Shown here in pieces: positions 43,426 through 52,111 of a DNA stretch of 62,519 nt. The DNA comes from Bradyrhizobium acaciae. GTDB lineage: Bacteria > Pseudomonadota > Alphaproteobacteria > Rhizobiales > Xanthobacteraceae. The DNA lies in contig NZ_JACMYK010000029.1 of NCBI RefSeq assembly GCF_020889785.1, positions 1 to 62,519 on the forward strand, written 5' to 3'. Position 1 is the stretch's first letter; each line of letters begins with the position of its first letter. Below the pieces are notes generated by a model. That model was given only the letters and a program-made list of their open reading frames with translations. It searched no databases and was not told where the DNA came from. Position numbers and translations under genes: made by a program.

Positions 43426-44445
43426 TCATTCCGTCCTGCCTGGGACTGAGACGAAGCTCGCTTGCTCCGCGGCCAGACGTTCGCCGTCTGCAAGGTCGAG
43501 CGGCGCCTGCGGACGGCGATTGACCCGCAGATCGAAGATGTCGAACCGGTTATAATGCCCGACGATGTCATGCATCTGCTTCGGCTGGATGCAGCGCTCG
43601 AGGTCGATGTCGGCATAGACGATGCCTTCATCGTCGATCAGCGGCTCGCCGACGAGACGGCCGTCCGGCCCGATCACCCCGGAGAATGCGCTCGACTTGC
43701 GCTGCAAGCGCGCCCGCGCATCGGGAACGACGGTCTGCATCGCCGCAATGATCTCCTCCGACACGGTCGAGCAGGAAACGATCGTGAAGATCTTTCCTTC
43801 GAAGGAATGGGCAATGGCGCGCAGCTTGATCGCCTCCGCCATGTCGTAGTCCGGCGGCGCGACGGGCAGCGAGATGTAGCTCGCAACGTGAACCAGCTCG
43901 CCCTGCCCCAACAATGCAAAGCGCGCCAGCGTGTTGGTGTTCTCGCCGCAGGCGAGCCCGCCGAGGCGCCCGATCTCGGTCTCGTAGACGCGCAGGCTCG
44001 AGCCGTCACCGCCGGTCCAGGTCAGCTTCTCGGCCCAGGTCGGCACCAGCTTGCGGTGCTTGCCGAGCAGCGTTCCGTCCGGGCCGATGAAGACCAGCGT
44101 GTTGTAGAGCGCGCCGAGCGACACCGGGCTGCGCTCGTTGACGCCGAGCACGACGTAGCACCCGCTATCGCGCGCGGCCTTGCGGACGATGTCGATCTCG
44201 GGACCGGGCACCAGAACCGAAGATTTGACGAGCTTCTCGAACCAGACGCTTCCGGTGACGGGATCGGTGATCCAGTTCCAATAGGGATAGCCGGGCACGA
44301 ACACTTCAGGGAATGCGACCAGTCGCGCGCCGTTCGCCGCGGCTTCATGCACCAGTGAGGCGGCCTTGTCGGCGGTCGCGCTCGCATTGAGATAGACGGG
44401 AGAAGCCTGGACGGCGGCGGCTCTAAAGCGCGGCAGCTTCAGCAT
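43426..44445 (-). CDS. Nitrilase (arylacetonitrilase-like)
   Basis: 339 aa carbon-nitrogen hydrolase. The catalytic triad is Glu47 (LVAFPEVFVPGYPYW), Lys132 (GKHRKLVPTW) and Cys166 (GLACGENTN). The length and the CGENTN form point to true nitrilases (nitrile to acid and ammonia) rather than amidases. In this island it could make indole-3-acetic or phenylacetic acid from the nitrile. It is divergent from iorA with 92 bases between the starts, so both may share operators. Confidence 0.9.
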   Translation of the reverse strand: MLKLPRFRAAAVQASPVYLNASATADKAASLVHEAAANGARLVAFPEVFVPGYPYWNWITDPVTGSVWFEKLVKSSVLVPGPEIDIVRKAARDSGCYVVLGVNERSPVSLGALYNTLVFIGPDGTLLGKHRKLVPTWAEKLTWTGGDGSSLRVYETEIGRLGGLACGENTNTLARFALLGQGELVHVASYISLPVAPPDYDMAEAIKLRAIAHSFEGKIFTIVSCSTVSEEIIAAMQTVVPDARARLQRKSSAFSGVIGPDGRLVGEPLIDDEGIVYADIDLERCIQPKQMHDIVGHYNRFDIFDLRVNRRPQAPLDLADGERLAAEQASFVSVPGRTE

Positions 44446-44485
44446 TGGCCCTACCCTGTCGCCGGCTCATACTCGTGGCGCAGCG

Positions 44486-44514
44486 TTGACTTACTTTACA
44501 TGTAAACGTATGCT
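44486..44514 (+). promoter_or_regulatory. Promoter of the iorAB-MarR operon
   Basis: TTGACT (44486-44491), 17-base spacer, TATGCT (44509-44514): near-consensus housekeeping promoter. The start codon follows 23 bases after the -10, with GGAGG five bases before the ATG. Confidence 0.75.
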
Positions 44515-44522
44515 ATAGCATA
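44495..44522. promoter_or_regulatory. Two adjacent perfect palindromes overlapping the iorA promoter: MarR operator candidates
   Basis: TTTACATGTAAA (44495-44506) fills the spacer between -35 and -10, and TATGCTATAGCATA (44509-44522) covers the -10. The core TTACATGTA recurs in the Rieske-reductase promoter at 54468-54476. Two MarR genes end this operon, so autorepression is likely. Confidence 0.7.
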
Positions 44523-44537
44523 TTTCTGGAGGGTGCA

Positions 44538-46697
44538 ATGGCTGAACGGTCTTTTGCTCGCGAGGTCGAGGATCTCCGGCTCGGCGACGGCGACACTTTC
44601 CGCGGCGAAGGCATCCTCGCCATCACCAAGGCCCTGCTGCAATCCGGCGTCGCCTATGTCGGCGGCTATCAGGGTTCGCCGATCTCGCATTTGATGGACG
44701 TGCTGGCTGACGCCAAGGACGTGCTCGACGATCTCGGCGTCGTGTTCCAGAGCTCCGCCAATGAAGCGGCGGCAGCAGCAATGCTGTCGGCCTCCGTGAT
44801 GTATCCCCTGCGTGGCGCGGTCGCGTGGAAGTCGACCGTCGGCACCAATGTCGCCTCCGACGCGCTGGCCAATCTCGCCTCCGGTGGCGTCACCGGCGGC
44901 ACCATGATCATCGTCGGCGAGGATTACGGCGAAGGCTCCTCGATCATGCAGGAACGCACCCACGCCTTTGCGATGAAATCGCAGATCTGGCTGCTCGATC
45001 CGCGCCCCGACCATGAATGCATCGTCAATCTGATCGAGAAGGGTTTTGAGCTCTCGGAGGTCTCGAACACGCCTGTGATGCTGGAGGTGCGGGTCCGTGC
45101 CTGCCACATGCACGGAAGCTTTGCCTGCAAGGACAATCTCAAGCCGGCCCACACCATCAAGGACGCCCTGAACAATCCGAAGCGCGACGTCGGCCGCATC
45201 GTGCTGCCGCCGGCGGCCTACGAGCATGAGCAGGAGAAGATCAGGACGCGGATGCCCGCGGCCATCAACTTCGTCCGGGACAACCGGCTGAATGAATGGA
45301 TGGGGCCGAAGCAGGGCAAGGTCGGCATCATCATGCAGGGCGGGATGTACAACAACGTCATCCGCGCGCTGCAATATCTCGGGCTGTCGGATGCCTACGG
45401 CAACACCCAGATCCCGCTCTACGTCATGAACGTCACCTACCCCGTGATCGACACCGAGGTCGCGGAGTTCTGTCTCGACAAGGACGCGGTCCTCATCGTC
45501 GAGGAAGGCCAGCCGGAATATCTGGAACAGGCGATCAACACGGTGCTGCGCCGCCGGGATATCCAGGCGCGGGTCCACGGCAAGGACGTGCTGCCGATGG
45601 GTGGCGACTACACCGCGCAGGTGCTGCTCGGCGGCGTGCGCGAATTCCTCGAAAAGACCGATCCGCGGCAGCTCGGCAACCGGCCGCCGGCGCCGGACGC
45701 AACCGCCGTGCTGAGCCACCCCGAGGTCGAGAAGCTGAAGCAGGTCGTGCCGGCGCGTCCGCCCGGGCTTTGCACCGGCTGCCCGGAGCGGCCGATCTTC
45801 GCCGCGATGAAGCTGGTCGAGAGCGAGCTCGGCGAGCACCACGTCTCCGCCGACATCGGCTGTCATTTGTTCTCGATCCTGCCGCCGTTCAACATCGGCG
45901 CCACGACGATGGGCTTTGGCCTCGGCCCGGCCTCGACCTCGGCCTTCAACGTCAAGGCCGACAAGCGCTCGATCGCCGTGATGGGTGACGGCGGCTTCTG
46001 GCACAACGGGCTGACCAGCGGCATCGGCAACGCCGTCTTCAACAAGCATGACGGCGTCTTCGTCATCGTCGACAATTACTACACCTCGGCCACCGGCGGT
46101 CAGGACATCCTGTCGTCGCGCGCGGTAAGCAAGCGGCGCAACACCAACAACTCGATCGTGCAGGCCGTGAAGGGCATCGGCGGGCAATGGGTCCGGCAGA
46201 TCGACCGCACCTACGATGTCGGCCGGATGCGCGACACGCTGAAGGAGGCTTTGACCACCAAGGAGCAGGGCCCGAAGGTCATCGTCGCCTCCTCCGAATG
46301 CATGCTGAACAAGCAGCGCCGCGTGAAGCCGCAGATCAGCAAGGCGATCAAGGACGGCGTTCGCACCGTCAAGGAACGTTTTGGCGTCGACGAGGATGTC
46401 TGCACCGGCGACCACGCCTGCATCCGCCTCTCCGGCTGCCCGTCGCTTTCGGTCAAGCAGCTCGACGACCCCCTGCGCGACGATCCCGTTGCGGCCATCG
46501 ACAATTCCTGCGTCGGCTGCGGCAATTGCGGCGAAGTCGCGGAAGCGGCGGTGCTGTGCCCCTCGTTCTATCGCGCCGACGTCATTCACAATCCGACCGG
46601 CTGGGACAAGTTCAAATCAAAGGTTGCGATGGCCGTGATCGGCTGGCTGCAGCGGCGGCGCGATCGCCGGCGTCCGGCGCTCGAGGCTTTGGCATGA
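44538..46697 (+). CDS. Indolepyruvate:ferredoxin oxidoreductase alpha-like subunit (2-oxoacid oxidoreductase, ThDP)
   Basis: 719 aa. The N-terminal pyrimidine-binding part (EGILAITKALLQSGVAYVGG) is followed by a CTGCPERP cluster at about residue 412, the ThDP-binding motif GDGGFWHNGL...VDNYYTS near residue 482, and a C-terminal cysteine-rich ferredoxin-like domain with CVGCGNCGE (658-666) and the unusual CTGDHACIRLSGCP (622-634). It decarboxylates a 2-oxoacid and passes electrons to ferredoxin, forming an acyl-CoA with the beta subunit. Isatinate (2-aminophenylglyoxylate) or an arylpyruvate are candidate substrates. Confidence 0.9.
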   Translation: MAERSFAREVEDLRLGDGDTFRGEGILAITKALLQSGVAYVGGYQGSPISHLMDVLADAKDVLDDLGVVFQSSANEAAAAAMLSASVMYPLRGAVAWKSTVGTNVASDALANLASGGVTGGTMIIVGEDYGEGSSIMQERTHAFAMKSQIWLLDPRPDHECIVNLIEKGFELSEVSNTPVMLEVRVRACHMHGSFACKDNLKPAHTIKDALNNPKRDVGRIVLPPAAYEHEQEKIRTRMPAAINFVRDNRLNEWMGPKQGKVGIIMQGGMYNNVIRALQYLGLSDAYGNTQIPLYVMNVTYPVIDTEVAEFCLDKDAVLIVEEGQPEYLEQAINTVLRRRDIQARVHGKDVLPMGGDYTAQVLLGGVREFLEKTDPRQLGNRPPAPDATAVLSHPEVEKLKQVVPARPPGLCTGCPERPIFAAMKLVESELGEHHVSADIGCHLFSILPPFNIGATTMGFGLGPASTSAFNVKADKRSIAVMGDGGFWHNGLTSGIGNAVFNKHDGVFVIVDNYYTSATGGQDILSSRAVSKRRNTNNSIVQAVKGIGGQWVRQIDRTYDVGRMRDTLKEALTTKEQGPKVIVASSECMLNKQRRVKPQISKAIKDGVRTVKERFGVDEDVCTGDHACIRLSGCPSLSVKQLDDPLRDDPVAAIDNSCVGCGNCGEVAEAAVLCPSFYRADVIHNPTGWDKFKSKVAMAVIGWLQRRRDRRRPALEALA

Positions 46698-46714
46698 GAG
46701 CTTTGGCATGAGAG
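46687..46714 (+). repeat. 14-bp tandem duplication at the iorA/iorB junction
   Basis: CTTTGGCATGAGAG occurs twice in tandem (46687-46700, 46701-46714). The first copy supplies the iorA stop and the second the iorB ATG (46708), so a former ATGA overlap was probably replaced by a ten-base gap. Confidence 0.8.
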
Positions 46715-48273
46715 ACGAAACGGTGAAGCTCGCCCTCCCCGCCGCGGGTGACGCGACCGAGCGGCCGATCTCGATCGCGATCGTCGCGATGGGTGGCCAG
46801 GGCGGCGGCGTCCTGACCGACTGGATCGTCCAGCTCGCCGAGAACCACGGCTGGGTCGCGCAATCGACCTCGGTGCCCGGCGTCGCCCAGCGCACCGGCG
46901 CCACGATCTACTATATCGAGGCGATGCCGCCGCTCGACGGCCGCAAGCCGATCCTGTCGCTGATGCCGACGCCCGGCGATGTCGACGTGGTGATGGCAGC
47001 GGAGTTCATGGAAGCCGGGCGCTCGATCCTGCGCGGCCTGGTGACGCCGGACCGCACCACGCTGATCGCATCCAACCACCGGACCTTTGCCATCGGCGAG
47101 AAGATCGCGCCGGGCAACGGCATCGCCGACAAGGGCGCTGTGACCGGCGCCATCGGGATCGCCGCCAAGACCGAGATCATCTTCGACATGAACGCGCTCG
47201 CGATCGCCAACGGCAGCGTGATCTCGGCCGCGATGTTCGGCGCTCTCGCGGGCGCCGGCGTGCTGAGCTTCAGCCGCGACAGCTATCTCGACGTCATCCG
47301 CGCCGGCGACAAGGGCGCGCAGGCCAGCATTCGCGCGTTCGAAGCCGCGTTTGACCGGGTGCAGTCGAAATCTCCGGAGCCGACGGCCCCCGCGCAATCG
47401 GAGACTGCCAAGACGCCCCCCGCTCCGGCGGCTCTGGATCCCCGCCTTGCCGGCCTCGCCGCCCGGCTGACGCAGGAATTGCCCGAGGCCGTCCAAGCCA
47501 TCGGCCGCGCCGGGCTGAAGAAAGTGGTCGATTTCCAGGACGTCGCCTATGGCGGCGAATATCTCGACATCCTCGGCAGGCTCCACGCCGCCGATCGCAG
47601 CGCCGGCGGCGCCGAGCGGAATTTTGCCTTCACCGAGGCCGCCGCAAAATATCTCGCCAACGCCATGACCTATGACGACGTCATCCGCGTTGCCGACCTC
47701 AAGACCCGATCCGGCCGCCGCGCGCGGATCGAAGGCGAGCTCGACTTGTCCGAGGGCCAGGTGCTCCAGACCACCGAGTTCATGCATCCGCGCATGGAGG
47801 AGGTCATGGGCATGCTGCCGGCGGGATTTGCCCGCTGGCTCGGCGCCAAGCCCGGCCTGCTCGGCTGGCTCGACCGTCGCGTCAACAAAGGACGAAGGGT
47901 GCGGACCTACGCGCTGCCCTGGTTCCTCGCGCTCTATGTCGTCGGCGGACTGCGGGGCCTACGCCGCCGCTCTCTGCGCCATGCCATCGAGACCGCGCAC
48001 CGGGACGAATGGGTCAAGTCCGCGACGGAGGCAGTCCGAACGAACTATCAGTTGGGCGTCGAGATCCTGCAATGCCGGCGCCTCGTCAAAGGCTATTCCG
48101 ATACGCACAGCCGCGGCCTGTCGAAATTCGACAAGACGCTGGCCGCGATCAAGCTGGTCGCGCCGCGCGACGATGCCGCCGACTGGGCGCGCCGCCTGCG
48201 GGAAGCCGCGCTGAAGGACAGCGCCGGCAAGGAGCTCGACGGCGTGATCCAGACCATCAAGAGCTTCGCATGA
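46708..48273 (+). CDS. Indolepyruvate oxidoreductase beta-like subunit with DUF6537-type extension
   Basis: 521 aa. Residues about 20-210 are the 2-oxoacid oxidoreductase gamma-type domain (AIVAMGGQGGGVLTDWIVQL, VPGVAQRTGATIYYIE). A Pro/Ala-rich linker (about 225-245) leads to a helical DUF6537-type domain (to 521) found in aerobic IorB fusions. It forms the second subunit with the preceding gene. The stop overlaps the next MarR start (ATGA). Confidence 0.9.
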   Translation: MRDETVKLALPAAGDATERPISIAIVAMGGQGGGVLTDWIVQLAENHGWVAQSTSVPGVAQRTGATIYYIEAMPPLDGRKPILSLMPTPGDVDVVMAAEFMEAGRSILRGLVTPDRTTLIASNHRTFAIGEKIAPGNGIADKGAVTGAIGIAAKTEIIFDMNALAIANGSVISAAMFGALAGAGVLSFSRDSYLDVIRAGDKGAQASIRAFEAAFDRVQSKSPEPTAPAQSETAKTPPAPAALDPRLAGLAARLTQELPEAVQAIGRAGLKKVVDFQDVAYGGEYLDILGRLHAADRSAGGAERNFAFTEAAAKYLANAMTYDDVIRVADLKTRSGRRARIEGELDLSEGQVLQTTEFMHPRMEEVMGMLPAGFARWLGAKPGLLGWLDRRVNKGRRVRTYALPWFLALYVVGGLRGLRRRSLRHAIETAHRDEWVKSATEAVRTNYQLGVEILQCRRLVKGYSDTHSRGLSKFDKTLAAIKLVAPRDDAADWARRLREAALKDSAGKELDGVIQTIKSFA

Positions 48274-48767
48274 CGTCATCGGCGCTCAAGGAGAACATTG
48301 CTCCCGTCTTCGGGCAGATCGAGACCCGGCTTTGGCTGCAGCTGCTGTCGCTGCATGGCGAGCTGTTCGCGTCGCTGAATTCCATGCTGAGCTCGGAGTT
48401 CGGACTGTCGCTGGCCAAGTTCGACGTGCTGGCGCAGCTCGATCGCTACCGGGACGGCCTCGCGCTCGGGCAGTTGTCGCAGAACCTGAAAGTGTCCGGC
48501 GGCAACGTCTCGGGCCTGGTGCAGCGCCTGCTGGCTGATGATCTCATCAGCAAGGAGATGTCGAGCGAGGACCGCCGCTCGTTCATCGTCCGGCTGACGC
48601 CAAAGGGCGAGGCCCTGTTCAGGAAGGCCGCCGACGTGCATAAGAAGCACTTGAGCGAACGGCTCGAAAGCATCCCCGCCCGGGAGCTGGAGACGGCGCT
48701 TTCGGTGCTGCGGTCCCTCTCCTCGAAACTCGGCAGCGAAAGCAAGCAGCAGGGTCGCAAGAAGTAA
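48270..48767 (+). CDS. MarR-family transcriptional regulator
   Basis: 165 aa. The winged helix-turn-helix shows KFDVLAQLDRYRDGLALGQLS, LKVSGGNVSGLVQRLLADDL and wing SEDRRSFIVRLT. It overlaps iorB upstream and the second MarR gene downstream (TAATG). It is strikingly similar to the MarR gene at 28084. Repression of its own operon through the palindromes at 44495-44522 is inferred. Confidence 0.92.
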   Translation: MTSSALKENIAPVFGQIETRLWLQLLSLHGELFASLNSMLSSEFGLSLAKFDVLAQLDRYRDGLALGQLSQNLKVSGGNVSGLVQRLLADDLISKEMSSEDRRSFIVRLTPKGEALFRKAADVHKKHLSERLESIPARELETALSVLRSLSSKLGSESKQQGRKK

Positions 48768-49249
48768 TGGCCAAAGAATCCAGGAGCAGATGGAAATCCG
48801 GTCCACCGCGGACGCGGGACCAGTTGCAAAGCTACATTCCCTATCTGTTCAACCGGCTCGCCAATCGCTGGAACCTGGATCAGAACCGCGATCTCAGCGA
48901 GCACAACATCAACAACGTCGTATTCCGGACGCTGTCGGTGCTGTTCATCTACAAGACCCTGACCGTCAACGAGATCGCCGTTCTGGCCGTTACCGAGCAG
49001 TCGACCGCGAGCCGCATGGTGGAGTCGATGGTGACGGCGGGCCTCGTCAAGCGCGAGATCGCGGAGGAGGACCAGCGTCGCCGCGTCGTCGGATTGACGC
49101 CGGACGGCGAGGCGCTGCTGCGCAAGATCTGGCCGATCATGGAGGCGAACTACGACCGGCTGACCGTGGGTATCGATCCCGACGAGATCGAGGTCTGCGC
49201 CCGTGTGCTGGCCAGGATGGTCGAGAACATCCGCCAGAACCAGATCTGA
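48767..49249 (+). CDS. Second MarR-family transcriptional regulator
   Basis: 160 aa. The basic N-terminus is followed by LANRWNLDQNRDLSEHNINN, then LTVNEIAVLAVTEQSTASRMVESMV as recognition helix and EEDQRRRVVGLT as wing. It belongs to a different MarR subgroup from its neighbour (no VS-GN signature). Tandem MarR genes may sense the pathway substrate and a CoA intermediate separately. Confidence 0.9.
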   Translation: MAKESRSRWKSGPPRTRDQLQSYIPYLFNRLANRWNLDQNRDLSEHNINNVVFRTLSVLFIYKTLTVNEIAVLAVTEQSTASRMVESMVTAGLVKREIAEEDQRRRVVGLTPDGEALLRKIWPIMEANYDRLTVGIDPDEIEVCARVLARMVENIRQNQI

Positions 49250-49261
49250 TCTGATCCGGGA

Positions 49262-49990
49262 TCAGGGACTGAGGCCGGCAAGGCTGGTGCCGCCGCAGAC
49301 ATAGAGCACCTGGCCGGTCACGAAGTCCGAGCGCTCGTCGAGGAAGAAGCTGATCGCGTGCGCCACGTCCTCGCGGGTACCGAGCCGCCCGACCGGAACG
49401 TTGCGTGCCATCCGCTCCTGCTGCTCGGAGCCCTTCGGGACGATGCCCCAGAAATTGTCGGTCAGGATCGGACCCGGCGCGACCACGTTCACCGTGATCC
49501 CGCTCGACGCCAGCTCCAGCGCCCATGTCCGCGCCATGCCGTGCACGCCGGCCTTGGTCGCGGAATAGGCCGAGCGCGTGGCCGCGCCCATCGCGGCGCG
49601 CGAGCTCACGAACACGATCCGCCCGAACCGCCGCGACCGCATCCCTTCCATCGCCGCCTGGGTCAGCAGCATGGGGGCGCCCAGGTGCAGCTGCGCCAGT
49701 GTCAGGATGTCTTCCGGCTTCGCGTCGGCCAAGAGGTTCGGCAGGATGATGCCGGCATTGTGCACGAGGCTATCGATGGCATGATCGCGGCAGATCTCCT
49801 CGGCGATTGCCCGTGTCTCCGCCATGCTTGTCAGGTCCGCGCGATACGCGGTGAGCAGGTCGTGGGTCCACACGGGCTTCTCCAGCCCGACCGAGACCAC
49901 CCGCTGTCCTTCGCCAACGAGCTTCTTCGCCAGCGCCTCGCCGATCCCGGAATTGCCGCCGGTGATGAGTGTGGTGCGGGCTTGGCTCAT
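49262..49990 (-). CDS. Short-chain dehydrogenase/reductase
   Basis: 242 aa classical SDR: TGGNSGIG (about residues 9-16), HNAG, catalytic Ser in VSSRAAMG and YSATK (Tyr, Lys). The Arg-rich stretch after TGGNSGIG suggests no clear NADP preference. ATG at 49990 is supported by GGAG six bases upstream; an in-frame ATG at 50002 is the alternative. It converges with the MarR gene and follows the ligase gene by about 20 bases. It could oxidise a hydroxyl intermediate in the pathway. Confidence 0.9.
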   Translation of the reverse strand: MSQARTTLITGGNSGIGEALAKKLVGEGQRVVSVGLEKPVWTHDLLTAYRADLTSMAETRAIAEEICRDHAIDSLVHNAGIILPNLLADAKPEDILTLAQLHLGAPMLLTQAAMEGMRSRRFGRIVFVSSRAAMGAATRSAYSATKAGVHGMARTWALELASSGITVNVVAPGPILTDNFWGIVPKGSEQQERMARNVPVGRLGTREDVAHAISFFLDERSDFVTGQVLYVCGGTSLAGLSP

Positions 49991-50010
49991 GATCGGCTCC
50001 ATGCCAATTG

Positions 50011-51627
50011 TCACTCCTGCCGCCGCTTGAGGTCGCGACAATCGAAGAATGCGCCCTCGCGCATCAGCTTCGCGACGAACTCCTTCAGTCCGGCGCGCTG
50101 GATCTTCTCGGTCGCGGTCAGCGGGAGTTTCTCGACGAAACAGATCCAGCCCGGCGCCTTGTAGTAGGCCATCTGCTCCAGGCTCCAGCGCACGATATCC
50201 TCGGCGAGCGCACGATCCGCCCCCGGCTGCTCCGCGATGATCACGGCCGCGACCTCGTCGCCGCGTACCTGATCCGGTGTTGCCGCCACCGCGGCCTGCC
50301 GGATCGCAGGATGGCGGTTGAGCACGGATTCGACCTCGACCGCGGCGATGTTCTCGCCGGAGCGGCGGATCACGTTCTTCTTGCGATCGACGAAATGCAG
50401 GTCGCCATCGCCATCGCGCGATACGATGTCCCCGGTATGGAGCCAGCCGTCCTTCCAGGCCTCGGCGGTGGCTTCCGGATTCTTCAGGTACTCCCTGAAG
50501 AAGCCGTAGCGGGGATCGGCCCCCGCCCGCCGCACCAGCAGCTCGCCCGGCGTCCCCACCAATGCATCGTTGCCGCCGTCGTCGACGATCCGAACCTCGA
50601 CCTCGGGCGCCGGACGGCCGAAACAGCTGGTGCCGACCTTGCGCGGCTCGACATTGGCGGCGATCACGCCGCCGCTCCCGGTCTCGGTCATCGCCCAGGC
50701 CTCGAGCAGCGGAAAGCCGAAGCGCGCCTCGAACGGAGCGTGCAGCAGCTTGTCGACGCCGGCGCCGAAGCCGAACTTCACATTGTGCGCGCGATCGTCG
50801 TCCGACGGCGGCGCGCTCATCAGCATCGAGGGCATCACGCCGAGATAATGCAGGCAGGTCGCGCGGCTGTCGCGCACCGATTGCCACCAGCTGCGCGGAT
50901 GGAAGCGATCGAGCATGGTCAGGCTGCCGCCGACCGACAGCATCGCCATCAGCGACACCGCCATTGCGTTCATGTGAAATAGCGGCAGCGGCGTGATCAT
51001 GCGCTCGCCTTCGTTCTTGAGATCGATCAAGCCGCCGACGTCGCGATACCAGTCTCCGGAATGCAGGAAATAGGTGTTGGTGAGCACGCAGCCCTTGGGC
51101 TGGCCCGTCGTCCCCGACGTATAGAGCAGCGCGCACTCAGTCGCCCCGTCGCCCGCGTTCGCCGGCCGCGCGCCGCCGAGCGGGGCCGGAACGTCGTCGC
51201 CCTCGGTCACCACCGGAATCAGCCGGCCGGCCTGGCGCGCCGCGGTCTCGACCTCGTCGCGGCGTTTGGCGAGCACGAACGCCGCATTCATCTCGGAATG
51301 CGCGATGATGTATTCGAGCTCGCTGACCCGCAGATCGGGGTTGATCGGCACCACGGAGACGCCGAGCGCATTCAGCGCGAACCACAGCTCGACGAAGCGC
51401 GGCCTGTTCTCGAGCAGGAGCCCGACCCGATGGCCTTCGCCATAGCCGCGTCCGGCAAACGCCGTGCGCCAGCACTCCACCCGCTCGAGCATGGCACGAT
51501 ACGAGATCTCGCCGGCCGCGATGCCGTAGATCTCGGCCGTCTCGGGCAGCACGTTGAGAAAGCCGGCGCCCCCCCGGCTAAGGGCGATGTCGCGGAAGCG
51601 GGCATGGACAGTGGTCGCAACGGTCAA
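50011..51627 (-). CDS. Acyl-CoA ligase (AMP-dependent synthetase)
   Basis: 538 aa. P-loop motif LLYTSGTTGQPKGCVL (about residue 170), aromatic and hinge motifs WLHTGDIVSRDGDGDLHFVD, and C-terminal Lys region TATEKIQRAGLK. It belongs to the class I adenylate-forming enzymes that make acyl- or aroyl-CoA. The gene lies between the Rieske beta gene and the SDR, so the acid product of the oxygenase, or the starting acid, is the expected substrate. A decayed relative is at 28603-29037. Confidence 0.92.
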   Translation of the reverse strand: MTVATTVHARFRDIALSRGGAGFLNVLPETAEIYGIAAGEISYRAMLERVECWRTAFAGRGYGEGHRVGLLLENRPRFVELWFALNALGVSVVPINPDLRVSELEYIIAHSEMNAAFVLAKRRDEVETAARQAGRLIPVVTEGDDVPAPLGGARPANAGDGATECALLYTSGTTGQPKGCVLTNTYFLHSGDWYRDVGGLIDLKNEGERMITPLPLFHMNAMAVSLMAMLSVGGSLTMLDRFHPRSWWQSVRDSRATCLHYLGVMPSMLMSAPPSDDDRAHNVKFGFGAGVDKLLHAPFEARFGFPLLEAWAMTETGSGGVIAANVEPRKVGTSCFGRPAPEVEVRIVDDGGNDALVGTPGELLVRRAGADPRYGFFREYLKNPEATAEAWKDGWLHTGDIVSRDGDGDLHFVDRKKNVIRRSGENIAAVEVESVLNRHPAIRQAAVAATPDQVRGDEVAAVIIAEQPGADRALAEDIVRWSLEQMAYYKAPGWICFVEKLPLTATEKIQRAGLKEFVAKLMREGAFFDCRDLKRRQE

Positions 51628-51634
51628 GGCGCAC

Positions 51635-52111
51635 TCACATGAAGAGCTGGATATTGCCGAAGGGGGCGTCGAAGTTCACGAGATCGATGCGCTTGAGCAT
51701 GATCTTGAGGTCGTCGCCGACCTGGACGAGATCGTGCGACGCCCATCCCGAAAAGCGCTCCAGCGTGTCGCCGCGGGTCTCGGTGTAGATGTAGGACGTC
51801 CGCGCCTTGAAGACGCCGGCCGCCGGATCGCAGGCAACGATCCGCGGCGCCTGCAGCAGATGATGGCAGCGGCTCTTCGGCTTCTGGCTGAAGGTGCGTT
51901 CGCCGGTCAGGCGCTCGACGCGCACCTTCATCAGCAACAGGTCTTCATACATCAGTGACGGCTGCAGCACCGGATCCTGCTGTTGCCATTCCAGCGGCAT
52001 CCAGTAGCGCGCCTCCGGATGAAACAGGTCGAGCCAGGCCTGCCACTGCATCGTGTCGAGCAGCTCGGCTTCCCGATAGATGAAATCGGTGATGGTGTTT
52101 TCGCTGATCAT
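51635..52111 (-). CDS. Rieske aromatic-ring-hydroxylating oxygenase, beta subunit
   Basis: 158 aa SnoaL-like fold with ITDFIYREAELLDTMQWQAWL and FHPEARYWMPLEW, standard for small subunits of salicylate-5-hydroxylase-, benzoate- or anthranilate-type oxygenases. The ATG at 52111 overlaps the alpha-subunit stop (ATGA). Structural partner of the alpha subunit; no catalytic metal of its own. Confidence 0.92.
   Translation of the reverse strand: MISENTITDFIYREAELLDTMQWQAWLDLFHPEARYWMPLEWQQQDPVLQPSLMYEDLLLMKVRVERLTGERTFSQKPKSRCHHLLQAPRIVACDPAAGVFKARTSYIYTETRGDTLERFSGWASHDLVQVGDDLKIMLKRIDLVNFDAPFGNIQLFM

Noticed and set aside
44496..46589. 697-codon open frame opposite iorA
   Set aside because: Antisense shadow in high-GC DNA: the opposite frame has ThDP and Fe-S motifs and couples to iorB; this one has no domain signal or SD.
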